NCBI GenBank assembly: GCA_021771715.1
Contig: JAETOO010000019.1
Location: 18,192-82,191, forward strand
DNA from: Oscillospiraceae bacterium
GTDB taxonomy: Bacteria > Bacillota > Clostridia > Lachnospirales > Lachnospiraceae
DNA length: 64,000 nucleotides
Reading direction: 5' to 3'
Both the position numbers and the translations under genes were made by a program. Below are positions 35,697 to 45,570 of this stretch, one piece after another; the stretch's first letter is position 1, and every line of letters starts with the position of its first letter. The notes beneath the pieces were generated by a model. The model made no database searches. It was not told the origin of the DNA and saw nothing but the letters and a program-made list of their open reading frames with translations.

Positions 35697-37085
35697 ATGT
35701 ATATAGAGCAGGATACGATTGCGGCGATCTCTACGGCGGTCTCACAGTCGGGGATCGGGATCGTTCGGATCAGTGGGCCGGAGGCCGTGGAGATCGCCGA
35801 CCGCGTGTACCGGTCAAAGGGCGGCGCAAAAAAGCTGTGTGAGCAGCCGACGCACACGATCCATTACGGCTTCGTGGTGGATGGGGACGAGACGATCGAC
35901 GAGGTGCTGGTCATGCTGATGCGCGCGCCAAGGAGTTTTACGGCGGAGGACACGGTGGAGATCAACTGCCACGGCGGCCCCTGCGCGATGCGGCGCGTGC
36001 TCGATGCGGTGCTGAAGCACGGCGCGCGCCCGGCCGGGCCGGGAGAGTTTACGAAGCGGGCGTTTCTGAACGGGCGGATCGATCTGTCCCGGGCGGAGGC
36101 TGTCATGGACGTCATACAGGCCCAGAATGAGTATGCGCTGCAGTGTTCCGTGAGTCAGCTGCAGGGGAGCGTGTATGAGGCGATCAAGGGCCTTCGCGGG
36201 CGGATCCTGTACCAAACGGCGTTCATCGAGTCCGCGCTGGACGACCCGGAGCATATCAGTCTGGACGGGTATGCCGGGCAGCTCAAGGAAGAGGCGGAAG
36301 CGCTGCACGGCGATTTGCAGCGGCTGATCGCGTCCGCGGACAATGGCCGGCTGCTCAGAGAGGGGATAAGGACGGTGATCCTTGGCAGGCCGAACGCCGG
36401 AAAGTCGTCCCTGCTGAACGCGCTGGTGGGTGAGGAGCGCGCGATTGTGACCGAGATCGCGGGCACGACGCGGGATGTGCTCGAGGAGACGATTAACCTC
36501 GGCGGGATCACGCTGAAGGTGATTGATACCGCCGGGATCCGCAGCACCGAGGACGTCGTGGAGCAGATCGGCGTCGCGCGCGCCCTGCAGAAGGCCAAGG
36601 AGGCCGATCTGCTCCTGTACGTGGCGGACGGCTCGTCGCTCCCGGACGAAAACGACAGAAGGATTCTCGGGCTGCTGGGCGGACGTCGGGCGATCCTGCT
36701 GCTGAATAAGTCGGATCTGGACTTGGTGGTGACGCCCGAACAGCTGCGGGAGCTGACCGGAAACCAGTACCCGGTCATCACCGTGTCCGCCAAGGAGCAC
36801 ACCGGTATGGATCAGCTCGTGGATACGCTGAAGGAGCTCTTTTATCAGGGAGAGCTCTCGTTTAACGACGAGGTGTGCATCACAAATGCGAGACAGAAGG
36901 CAGCCCTGATCTCGGCGGACGAGAGCATCCGGCGGGTGCTCGAGAGCATCGTGCTGGGACTGCCGGAGGATTTCTACTCCATTGATCTGATGGGCGCGTA
37001 TGAGGCCCTCGGGGAGATCACGGGAGAGGCGGTCGGAGAGGATCTGGTGAATGAGATCTTCGGGCGATTCTGCATGGGGAAGTGA
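35697..37085 (+). CDS. mnmE: tRNA uridine-5-carboxymethylaminomethyl(34) synthesis GTPase MnmE
   Basis: MYIEQDTIAAISTAVSQSGIGIVRISGPEA; GRPNAGKSSLLN; C-terminal FGRFCMGK; start at internal ATG. Confidence 0.96.
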   Translation: MYIEQDTIAAISTAVSQSGIGIVRISGPEAVEIADRVYRSKGGAKKLCEQPTHTIHYGFVVDGDETIDEVLVMLMRAPRSFTAEDTVEINCHGGPCAMRRVLDAVLKHGARPAGPGEFTKRAFLNGRIDLSRAEAVMDVIQAQNEYALQCSVSQLQGSVYEAIKGLRGRILYQTAFIESALDDPEHISLDGYAGQLKEEAEALHGDLQRLIASADNGRLLREGIRTVILGRPNAGKSSLLNALVGEERAIVTEIAGTTRDVLEETINLGGITLKVIDTAGIRSTEDVVEQIGVARALQKAKEADLLLYVADGSSLPDENDRRILGLLGGRRAILLLNKSDLDLVVTPEQLRELTGNQYPVITVSAKEHTGMDQLVDTLKELFYQGELSFNDEVCITNARQKAALISADESIRRVLESIVLGLPEDFYSIDLMGAYEALGEITGEAVGEDLVNEIFGRFCMGK

Positions 37086-37159
37086 GCAGAGTAGGAAAAT
37101 AGAAGTGGTTTAGAACGTCAGTTAGATTATAGAAGCAGATAAGTGGCGATTGGAATTGT

Positions 37160-37413
37160 AAAATTTTTATTGATGTGATATTTGAGGGTAATGGAACGGT
37201 CACTTGGAGATTGGGATCTGTGAGCGGAGTTGCGTGAGGGGAAAAGACAGGAAATGACAGAGTAGAAGTGTATGTGGATGTCGTTTAAAATTTTTATTGA
37301 TGTGATATTTGAGGGTAGTAGAATAGTCACTGGGAAATCGGGATCTGTGAGCAGGTTTGTGTGAGGTGAGAGGCAGGAAATGAGCAGAGTGGAAGAGTAT
37401 GTGGATGTCGTTG
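37160..37413. repeat. 127-bp tandem duplication spanning mnmG leader and first codons
   Basis: aaaatttttattgatgtgatatttgagggta...aggaaatga(g)cagagt.gaag.gtatgtggatgtcgtt at 37160-37286 and 37287-37413. Confidence 0.9.
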
Positions 37414-39263
37414 TGGTCGGGGCGGGACATGCAGGGTGTGAGGCGGCTCTTGCGAGCGCGCGGCTCGGGCTGCGAACCGTCATGTTCACTGTCAGCGTGG
37501 ACAGCATCGCCCTCATGCCGTGCAATCCGAATATCGGAGGCAGTTCAAAAGGGCATCTGGTGCGCGAGATTGATGCGCTGGGCGGTGAGATGGGAAAGAA
37601 CATTGACCGGACCTTTATTCAGTCAAAGATGCTGAACCGGTCCAAGGGACCTGCCGTGCATTCCCTGCGCGCGCAGGCCGATAAATCGGATTACTCGCGG
37701 AGCATGCGCCGGGTGCTGGAGAGAACGGAACATCTCATGATCAAGCAGCAGGAGGTCACGGAGCTGATCGTGGAGGAGGGTGTGCTCACAGGAGTGAAGA
37801 CGTACTCCGGGGCGGTCTATCACTGTCGCGCGGCTGTGCTCTGCACGGGGACGTACCTGAAGGCGCGCTGTATTTACGGTGAGGTGAGTGTCCATACCGG
37901 GCCAAATGGGCTGCAGGCGGCGAATTACCTGACCGAATCCCTCAAATCGAACGGCGTGTCCATGTACCGCTTCAAGACCGGGACGCCGGCGCGGATCGCA
38001 AAAAAGTCGATTGATTTTTCCAAAATGGAGGAGCAAAAAGGTGATGAGCGGATCGTTCCGTTCTCCTTTACAACGGACCCGGAGACGGTACAGAAGGAAC
38101 AGGTGTCATGCTGGCTGACCTACACGAATGAGACGACGCATGAGATCATCCGCTCGAATCTCGACCGGTCGCCGCTGTTTTCCGGGATGATTGAGGGGAC
38201 GGGGCCGCGCTATTGCCCGTCGATTGAGGACAAGGTCGTTAAATTTGCCGACAAGGACCGGCATCAGGTGTTTATCGAGCCGGAGGGAATCCACACGGAT
38301 GAAATGTATATCGGAGGGATGTCGAGCTCTCTGCCCGAGGATGTACAGCTTGCGATGTATCGCTCTGTGCCGGGACTCGAGCACGCGGAGATTGTCAGAA
38401 ATGCCTACGCGATCGAGTACGACTGCATTGATGCGCGTCAGCTGACACTCTCCCTGGAGTTTCGCTCCATAAAGGGACTGTTCAGTGCGGGGCAGTTCAA
38501 CGGGAGCTCGGGCTACGAGGAGGCTGCCGCGCAGGGGCTGATTGCCGGAATCAACGCCGCCCAGAAGGTGCTCGGGCGGGAGCCGTTGATCCTCGACCGC
38601 TCGGAGGCGTACATCGGAGTGTTGATCGACGATCTGGTGACGAAGGAAAATCATGAGCCGTACCGGATGATGACCTCGCGCGCGGAGTACCGCTTGCTGC
38701 TTCGGCAGGACAACGCAGATCTGAGGCTGACAAAAAAAGGATATGAGATCGGATTGATTGATGAAGATCGATATAAGAGACTCCTGTGGAAGGAACAGAA
38801 GATCAGGGAAGAATCTGACCGGGTCGAGCATACCCATATCGGGGCAAGCCCTGTCGTACAGGAGTGCCTCAGACGTCAGGGAAGTACACCGCTCAAGACG
38901 TCGGCGACGCTGGCGGAGCTTATCCGCAGGCCGGAGCTCTGCTATGGGATGCTCTCGGAGATTGATGAGGCGCGTCCGTCCTTGCCGGTAGAGATCGGAG
39001 AAGAGGTCAACATCAACATCAAGTACGCAGGCTATCTGCAGCGCCAGCGAAAGCAGGTCGAGCAGTTCAAGAAGATGGAGCGCAAAAAGATCCCTGCAGA
39101 TCTGGATTACGATGCGGTCCCGAGCCTCCGCATTGAGGCGCGTCAGAAGCTGAAGCAGTACCAGCCCTCCTCCATCGGCCAGGCCTCCCGCATCGCCGGC
39201 GTATCCCCGGCAGATGTATCGGTGTTGCTCGTGTATCTGAGCAGCGGGATGCATAAGAAATAA
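37380..39263 (+). CDS. mnmG: tRNA uridine-5-carboxymethylaminomethyl(34) synthesis enzyme MnmG
   Basis: [44 protein letters not shown]. Confidence 0.97.
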   Translation: MSRVEEYVDVVVVGAGHAGCEAALASARLGLRTVMFTVSVDSIALMPCNPNIGGSSKGHLVREIDALGGEMGKNIDRTFIQSKMLNRSKGPAVHSLRAQADKSDYSRSMRRVLERTEHLMIKQQEVTELIVEEGVLTGVKTYSGAVYHCRAAVLCTGTYLKARCIYGEVSVHTGPNGLQAANYLTESLKSNGVSMYRFKTGTPARIAKKSIDFSKMEEQKGDERIVPFSFTTDPETVQKEQVSCWLTYTNETTHEIIRSNLDRSPLFSGMIEGTGPRYCPSIEDKVVKFADKDRHQVFIEPEGIHTDEMYIGGMSSSLPEDVQLAMYRSVPGLEHAEIVRNAYAIEYDCIDARQLTLSLEFRSIKGLFSAGQFNGSSGYEEAAAQGLIAGINAAQKVLGREPLILDRSEAYIGVLIDDLVTKENHEPYRMMTSRAEYRLLLRQDNADLRLTKKGYEIGLIDEDRYKRLLWKEQKIREESDRVEHTHIGASPVVQECLRRQGSTPLKTSATLAELIRRPELCYGMLSEIDEARPSLPVEIGEEVNINIKYAGYLQRQRKQVEQFKKMERKKIPADLDYDAVPSLRIEARQKLKQYQPSSIGQASRIAGVSPADVSVLLVYLSSGMHKK

Positions 39264-39682
39264 ATGATGTCTGTATGATGAATCCTTTGGGGATGATGCG
39301 TAATAGATATTGAAAAACAAATAATAGATGATGGATAGATGACGAATAAATAATATATGTATGATGGATAGATGATATTGAATAATATATGTATAATGTA
39401 TTGATAATATATAGATAATATATAGATAGTACATAGAAATTATACAGTATATAGCAGAGATTTCTAAAGTCTTGGAATTATGCGGAATAGGAATCATTTG
39501 GGAATGAAAAATAATATATTCTCAGTTTTAAAATGAAAATCGGAGAATGGTACAGTGTAAGGTAAAAAATCATTTTAAGTAAGAATGTGAGAAAACAGGA
39601 CGATCTGATCCATAAACATAAATAAGAAGAGATTGGATGAGAGATAGAGGATGAGGATTAGGATTAGGATTAGAGAGGTTCA

Positions 39683-40489
39683 GTGAGGGAGGCATGGAGA
39701 GAGATGAGGCATGACAGCTCAATTTTGACGGAGAACTGCCGTTCAATGGGAATTACTCTGACGAACGAGCAGCTGAGCCAGTTTATGGACTATTATGAAT
39801 ATCTGATTGAAAAGAACCAGGTCATGAATCTGACGGCGATCACGGAGTTTGAGGATGTTGTGCGGAAACATTTTGTGGATAGCCTTTCGATTGTGCGGGT
39901 CTGTGACATGCAAAAATGCGATACATTGATTGACGTAGGAACCGGCGCAGGCTTTCCGGGAGTTCCTCTGAAAATCGCGTTTCCGCATCTGCGCGTCGTA
40001 CTTCTTGACTCTCTGAACAAGCGAGTACAGTTCCTAAATGAGTTAATCGATAAACTTCGATTAAATGAAATTTCGGCTGTTCACGGGCGCGCAGAAGACT
40101 ATGGAAAAGAGAAGGAATACAGAGAGCAGTTCGACCTCTGCGTGTCGCGCGCGGTGGCGAATTTGTCCTCCCTTTCTGAGTATTGTCTTCCTTTTGTCAG
40201 GGTGAATGGTCAATTCATATCCTATAAATCGACAAATATCAATATGGAGATAGAGGACGCACAGACCGCGATCCGCCTCTTAGGCGGAAACGTGGTACAG
40301 ACAGAGGACTTTCAGCTACCGGAGAGTGATATCAGCCGGTCATTCTTAGTGATCCAAAAGGAACGCCCCACTCCCGCAAAATTCCCGCGCAAGGCAGGAC
40401 TTCCCTCGAAGGAACCGCTCTCTGCCAGCACGCGGCCGAAGGTGAAGAAGGAGAGGAGAGTATCGCAACATGCGGCAAATCCACAATGA
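39683..40489 (+). CDS. rsmG: 16S rRNA (guanine(527)-N(7))-methyltransferase RsmG
   Basis: TAITEFEDVVRKHFVDSLSI; DVGTGAGFPGVPLKI; exact start uncertain. Confidence 0.95.
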   Translation: MREAWREMRHDSSILTENCRSMGITLTNEQLSQFMDYYEYLIEKNQVMNLTAITEFEDVVRKHFVDSLSIVRVCDMQKCDTLIDVGTGAGFPGVPLKIAFPHLRVVLLDSLNKRVQFLNELIDKLRLNEISAVHGRAEDYGKEKEYREQFDLCVSRAVANLSSLSEYCLPFVRVNGQFISYKSTNINMEIEDAQTAIRLLGGNVVQTEDFQLPESDISRSFLVIQKERPTPAKFPRKAGLPSKEPLSASTRPKVKKERRVSQHAANPQ

Positions 40490-40532
40490 CTGGTATCTGT
40501 GCGATTGATCGTATACCAGCAGTGATAGAAGA

Positions 40533-40580
40533 AAAAAGATATCCACACAGGAATTGGTTTTGTGGATATCTTTTCTTTTT
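40533..40580 (+). terminator. rsmG terminator
   Basis: aaaagatatccaca ... tgtggatatctttt followed by cttttttg. Confidence 0.8.
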
Positions 40581-40647
40581 TGATTTTGACTTGTGGATAG
40601 TTTAAAAGTGCTGTACTTGCCTATACTGTAAAAGTTATTATTGGTGT

Positions 40648-40744
40648 AAAATCCATTATGCTTTAAAGTCTATTATGCTTTAAAATTCATTATGCCTTAA
40701 TATCCATTATGCTTTAAAATCTATTTATGCTTTAAAATCTGTTT
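40648..40744. repeat. 17-bp tandem repeat, about 5.5 copies
   Basis: Unit aaaatccattatgcttt, starts 40648, 40665, 40682, 40699, 40716, 40734. Confidence 0.85.
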
Positions 40745-40819
40745 AAAAGAAGATACATGCGATCATTTAAATGTTTTATTCTTTAATTTTCAGCCGATTA
40801 TTTTATCAAGGTGTGTCAT

Positions 40820-41767
40820 TTAAAAGTGATACATCAGCTCCAGCATCTCACCAAAGGACTCGGATTCCAGGTGTGGAAGCAGTTTTGCACCTTCGATTGG
40901 CTCGACGATCAGGTTCGGATTCAGGTCGCGATAGCCCCGGATCAGCTCGTCGGCTCCTTTATTCTGCTCGCCTACCACGATCAGAATCCGATTCTGAGCC
41001 GATTTCAGCGCTTTAGAGATGTCGGCATACAGGTAATTGCTCTGCAGGCTTGCCAGCAGATACTTGCCGTTGCCGTTTCCTGCATGTGCTGCATCATAAT
41101 ATGCTTTTGTAATAGCAGGTTCCATGTGGAACGAATTGAAAAAGCATTTCTCGGTCAGGTAGTATTCTGTATTAGAGCGGTTTGTAAGTATATAGTAGAG
41201 CGTGCGGCCGATAACCGGGAGGTCGAATAACTTGATCAGAAGCTTTGAGCGGTCATCCGGAACCTTTTTCAGCGTGGAGACAGAGGTTGGGCTGACCAGC
41301 ATGATATCGTCGAACAGATCGCTGTTCATCGCATTTGCCATCAGGACAAAGGATGCGGAGAGACCTGTCGCAGACACTCTTGTCTTCTGGCCGATGACTT
41401 CCTTGACAAAATCAGAGATCATCTGCACATAAAAATAGTTGGTGTAAGTGATACCTGGCTTCTCGGACTTTCCGCATCCGATCAGGTCTACACAGTAGAC
41501 GCGATACTCATCACTGAGTTCTTTCGCCATTTTCAGCCACTCAAAATCAGAAGACCACACATTCAAATCGTGGATTAACAGCAATGGCTGATGTCCCTTT
41601 TCACCGAACACGCGATAGTAGATATCTCCGTGCTTCCAGTGATAGTATTTCCCACCGGTTCTGGTGCTCGTATTAGCGATCGAGGTGGAGTCAATGACGC
41701 GATTAATGACCTCGAGGATACCGATTGCGATTGCGGAAGTTTTCAGTAAAGACTTATTCTTTTTCAT
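40820..41767 (-). CDS. Alpha/beta hydrolase
   Basis: QPLLLIHDLNVWSSDFEW; YCVDLIGCGKSEKPG. Confidence 0.85.
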   Translation of the reverse strand: MKKNKSLLKTSAIAIGILEVINRVIDSTSIANTSTRTGGKYYHWKHGDIYYRVFGEKGHQPLLLIHDLNVWSSDFEWLKMAKELSDEYRVYCVDLIGCGKSEKPGITYTNYFYVQMISDFVKEVIGQKTRVSATGLSASFVLMANAMNSDLFDDIMLVSPTSVSTLKKVPDDRSKLLIKLFDLPVIGRTLYYILTNRSNTEYYLTEKCFFNSFHMEPAITKAYYDAAHAGNGNGKYLLASLQSNYLYADISKALKSAQNRILIVVGEQNKGADELIRGYRDLNPNLIVEPIEGAKLLPHLESESFGEMLELMYHF

Positions 41768-41840
41768 TTGATTCCATCCTTTCCCCTGTTAAACCGTAAT
41801 TTTTCTATTGTTATGTTTTAAATGCCATGTTCTAAATATC

Positions 41841-42025
41841 ATGCAAACTGGATGATTTACAGTTGCATTCTTAGATGCTGCGCAAGCTGAATGCTTTACA
41901 GTTGCACCTTTAAATGTCGCGCAAGCTGAATGCTTTACAGTTTGCCTTTAAATGCCGCGCAAGCTGAACGCTTTATAGTTGCACTATTAGATGCCGCGCA
42001 GGATAGCTGAACTACTTGCAGTAAG
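41841..42025. repeat. Degenerate 38-39-bp tandem repeat, about 4-5 copies
   Basis: Unit atgccgcgcaagctgaatgctttacagttgcacctttaa, starts near 41841, 41875, 41914, 41952, 41991. Confidence 0.85.
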
Positions 42026-42301
42026 GTTGATGCACAAATACAACGTAATTGTGGTAACGGAACAGAACGCTCTTTTTTGCAAGTAGAAATATTGGTAAAT
42101 TACATAGTGTATTTCATGAAATTTCAGGATAATTCATGATACTAGTATAAACCAAATATCAGGATGTTACAATAAATTTTCTTTTCTTTTTTATGATTTT
42201 AGAGTATGATGGTTACAGTTCAAATTAGTGATTGCTTAGAAAAAGCATCAAGATTGTATTGTTATGATCGCGTGAGATTTAGGAGTGTTGATTTAGAAAA
42301 A

Positions 42302-42317
42302 TGTTTCACGTGAAACA
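42302..42317. promoter_or_regulatory. parS site TGTTTCACGTGAAACA
   Basis: Exact match to the Firmicute parS consensus. Confidence 0.95.
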
Positions 42318-42343
42318 AAAGAAAAGGAATAAGATGAAGAATT

Positions 42344-43423
42344 ATGCTGAGAGAGTATATTGAATCTTTATATAATGCAAATAAATCGGAACTAGAGGAA
42401 TTGGAAAAAAGGATGAGAACCTTGATGCAGGACTTGTCCTGTGCGGAAGAGTGGATGCATAATCTTCTGCAGAACCAGAATCTGGACAGAAATATCTTTT
42501 CACCGCGAAGTCAGTGGAGTGAAGGACAGGAAAAGCTGAGTGCCGCAAAAAGTAATCTGGAGGAAATACGCCAGAAGGTCGAGTACACACGTGAAAAGAT
42601 TGAGGATAGCCTGAAAAAGAGAGAGGAATTGAAAAAAATGCTTGAAGAGGCTGCACGCTCAGATGAGGATAATTCTTTGCGTGGAGGAGAGGAGCAAGAA
42701 AAGAAAGGAGAAGAAGAAAAAGAAAAAGAAGAAAAAGAGAATCCAAGTGATCCTAAGAGTAGCAAAGAGCAGCAGAGTCAACAGAACCAGTCGCAAATAG
42801 ATATTGATGAGAAAAAAAGCGAATGTGCGGATGAAAAACGAGAATCGGATATAAAAAAACAGGCATTCGATGTATATGGAGCATCTAAAACATTTGAAAT
42901 AACAGATATAGTGAATGGAACAGGAAAAGCAGAAACATCAGAAATATTAGAATCATCAGGTAAAATAGATACACCAGAAATACAGAAAATAGAGAATACA
43001 GCAGAAATACCAGATACTTCAGGTGTTCAAAAAGCATTGGAAGTACCGGATGCTTCAAGAACGTTAGAAAGATTGGGCACTTCAAGAATATTAGAAAAAT
43101 CGAATATTTCAAAGGGACCAGAAATATCAGATTCTTCAAGTATAACAGCAATATCAGAAATACCAGGGATACCAGATATGCTAGATATTTCAGATATTCC
43201 AGATACATTAGCAACCTCAGGAATAGACAGTACAATACAAAGAAAAACAGAAAATGTTTCACGTGAAACATTGGATGCGCGATATGAAGAGGCTCTCGGA
43301 GAATTGTATAAGGAAACGGAGCTTTGTCTGGCCTTGCTGAACGGAAACAGAAATAAATGTAAAAGTGAATTGTTGAAACTGAAAAAGATGATAAAAAAAT
43401 ATGCGGAAGAAATAAGAAAATAG
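42344..43423 (+). CDS. Coiled-coil protein with repetitive low-complexity central region, unknown function
   Basis: 359-aa ORF between parS sites and upstream of parA; charged helical N- and C-termini, S/T/I/E/D-rich middle. Confidence 0.65.
   Translation: MLREYIESLYNANKSELEELEKRMRTLMQDLSCAEEWMHNLLQNQNLDRNIFSPRSQWSEGQEKLSAAKSNLEEIRQKVEYTREKIEDSLKKREELKKMLEEAARSDEDNSLRGGEEQEKKGEEEKEKEEKENPSDPKSSKEQQSQQNQSQIDIDEKKSECADEKRESDIKKQAFDVYGASKTFEITDIVNGTGKAETSEILESSGKIDTPEIQKIENTAEIPDTSGVQKALEVPDASRTLERLGTSRILEKSNISKGPEISDSSSITAISEIPGIPDMLDISDIPDTLATSGIDSTIQRKTENVSRETLDARYEEALGELYKETELCLALLNGNRNKCKSELLKLKKMIKKYAEEIRK
43255..43270. promoter_or_regulatory. parS site TGTTTCACGTGAAACA inside coding sequence
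   Basis: Exact consensus; encodes NVSRET within the 42344-43423 ORF. Confidence 0.95.
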
Positions 43424-43451
43424 GGAACCGTTTTTGTGAAAAGCAGAGAAA

Positions 43452-43467
43452 TGTTTCACGTGAAACA
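43452..43467. promoter_or_regulatory. parS site TGTTTCACGTGAAACA
   Basis: Exact consensus. Confidence 0.95.
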
Positions 43468-43553
43468 TTTCTCTATGGTATTTGCGATGTATCGGTGCTA
43501 TACTTGATTTGTCGATAAACATAAAGACAGACAAGAGGATAACTTTTTAAAAA

Positions 43554-43569
43554 TGTTTCACGTGAAACA
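43554..43569. promoter_or_regulatory. parS site TGTTTCACGTGAAACA
   Basis: Exact consensus, just upstream of parA. Confidence 0.95.
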
Positions 43570-43600
43570 TTTTAGGATCGCGAAGGGAGTAAAATAACTA

Positions 43601-44377
43601 ATGGGTAGAACGATAGTTATTGCGAACCAGAAGGGTGGAGTGGGGAAGACAACGACTTCTATTAATTTATCTGCTTCACTGGCGGATCAGGGGAAAAAGG
43701 TACTTGTGATTGATATGGATCCCCAGGGGAACACGACAAGTGGCCTGGGAGTGGAAAAGGACGAGGTGGAGAATACCGTATATGAGCTTCTGCTGGGGGA
43801 GTGCACGATTCAGGAGTGTTTGCAGAAGGATGTGTTCGATAATTTGTCTGTCCTGCCGTCCAATATTAATCTGGCCGGTGCCGAGATTGAACTGCTGGGA
43901 GTGGAGAACAAGGAGTATTTGCTGAAAAGTGCACTTGATGAGATTAAAGAGGAATATGACTTTATTATCATTGACTGCCCGCCATCCCTGAACATGCTGA
44001 CCATCAATTCCATGTGTGCCGGGGATACGGTGCTGGTGCCGATTCAGTGCGAATACTACGCGCTTGAGGGACTGAGCCAGCTGATCCATACGATTGATCT
44101 GGTGAAGGAGCGGCTGAACCCGGAGCTCGAGATTGAGGGCGTAGTCTTTACCATGTATGATGCCAGAACGAATCTGTCTCTGCAGGTGGTTGAGAATGTC
44201 AAGAGTAATCTGAATCAGAAGGTATATAAGAGCATCATTCCGCGAAATGTACGCTTGGCGGAGGCACCGAGCTATGGAATGCCGATCACGAAATACGATG
44301 CGAAATCCACAGGTGCGGAGAGTTATCGGCTGTTGGCGGAGGAAGTGATACATAGGGGAGAAGAAGAATGGCAGTAA
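43601..44377 (+). CDS. parA: Chromosome partitioning protein ParA/Soj
   Basis: [22 protein letters not shown]. Confidence 0.96.
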   Translation: MGRTIVIANQKGGVGKTTTSINLSASLADQGKKVLVIDMDPQGNTTSGLGVEKDEVENTVYELLLGECTIQECLQKDVFDNLSVLPSNINLAGAEIELLGVENKEYLLKSALDEIKEEYDFIIIDCPPSLNMLTINSMCAGDTVLVPIQCEYYALEGLSQLIHTIDLVKERLNPELEIEGVVFTMYDARTNLSLQVVENVKSNLNQKVYKSIIPRNVRLAEAPSYGMPITKYDAKSTGAESYRLLAEEVIHRGEEEWQ

Positions 44378-45348
44378 AAAAGACAGGATTGGGGAAAGGA
44401 TTGGATTCACTGATTGCTCCGAAGACAGGAGGATCTAAAAAAATGGACAAGCCGGCTGACTTGTCAAAACAACAGCCGGAAAAGGAAACGATTGTCAAGA
44501 CAGTTGTGAAAAAGGAAGAGGTAAAGCTGAGAATCAGTGAGGTGGAGCCGAATCGCGATCAGCCGAGAAAGAGATTCGACGAGGATGCATTGCTTGAGCT
44601 GGCTGATTCCATTCGGCAGTTCGGAGTCTTGCAGCCGTTGCTGGTGCAGAAGCGAGAAGGGTACTATGAGATTATCGCGGGGGAGCGCCGCTGGCGTGCC
44701 GCTAAGATGGCGGGATTAAAGGAGATCCCTGTGATCATCAAGGATTTTACGGATCAGCAGATCGTGGAAATCTCGCTCATAGAGAATATCCAGAGGGAGG
44801 ATCTGAACCCGATCGAAGAAGCATTGGCCTATAAGCGCCTCCTGACGGAATTTAAACTAAAACAGGATGAGGTCGCAGAGCGCGTCTCAAAGAGCAGAAC
44901 GTCTGTGACAAATTCCGTCCGGCTGCTGAAACTGGATTCCAGGGTACAGCAGATGGTCATCGACGAGATGATCTCAACCGGCCACGCGCGGGCGCTGCTC
45001 GCAATCGAGGACGGAGATCTGCAGTATAAGATTGCAATGCAGGTGTTTGACGAAAAGCTGAGCGTCCGGGAAGTCGAGAAGCTGATGAAGTCCATGCAGG
45101 AGGATCCGTCTAAGAAGAAGGAAAAAGAGAAGGCGGGAAATGACTTTATTTATCAGGACCTTGAGGAGAGAATGAAGGCGCTCTTCGGGACAAAGGTGAC
45201 GATTAATCACCGGGCGAACAATCAGGGGAAGATTGTGATCGACTATTACTCCAATGACGAGCTCGAGCGGCTCATGGAACTGTTTCAGACGATGCACACG
45301 CAGAATGTCGTGCGAGAGGCAGAGAATGTGTTGAATGAGGAAAGCTGA
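44368..45348 (+). CDS. parB: Chromosome partitioning protein ParB/Spo0J
   Basis: [40 protein letters not shown]. Confidence 0.96.
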   Translation: MAVKKTGLGKGLDSLIAPKTGGSKKMDKPADLSKQQPEKETIVKTVVKKEEVKLRISEVEPNRDQPRKRFDEDALLELADSIRQFGVLQPLLVQKREGYYEIIAGERRWRAAKMAGLKEIPVIIKDFTDQQIVEISLIENIQREDLNPIEEALAYKRLLTEFKLKQDEVAERVSKSRTSVTNSVRLLKLDSRVQQMVIDEMISTGHARALLAIEDGDLQYKIAMQVFDEKLSVREVEKLMKSMQEDPSKKKEKEKAGNDFIYQDLEERMKALFGTKVTINHRANNQGKIVIDYYSNDELERLMELFQTMHTQNVVREAENVLNEES

Positions 45349-45476
45349 TTGCGAAGCAGAGAATGTGCTGAATGAGGGAAGCTGATTGCGAGACGGAGGA
45401 TGTGTTGAATGAGGAAAGCTGATTGCGAGACAAAGGATGTGTTAAATGAGGAAAGTTGATTGCGAGGCGGAAGGCT
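45312..45476. repeat. About 37-bp tandem repeat built from the 3' end of parB, four copies plus partial
   Basis: gcgagaggcagagaatgtgttgaatgaggaaagctgatt at 45312 then copies at 45351, 45388, 45425, 45462. Confidence 0.9.
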
Positions 45477-45570
45477 GTACCTGAATGAAAAAGTTCATCG
45501 AAGTACAGGATCATTTTTCTGAATAAGAAAGCTTTGAAGTAGTAGAATAAAATGAATAAGGGGAATCAGA

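Noticed and set aside
38106-39497. 463-aa minus ORF opposite mnmG
   Set aside because: Shadow of mnmG with an N-terminal stretch from AT-rich low-complexity DNA.
39650-39680. Telomere-like (attagg)n run
   Set aside because: Only about three to four units (gaggattaggattaggattagag) in a low-complexity stretch; no reason to infer function.
42885-43271. Highly hydrophobic 128-aa minus ORF
   Set aside because: Reverse complement of the repetitive S/I/E/D-rich region of the plus-strand gene; hydrophobicity is a composition artefact.
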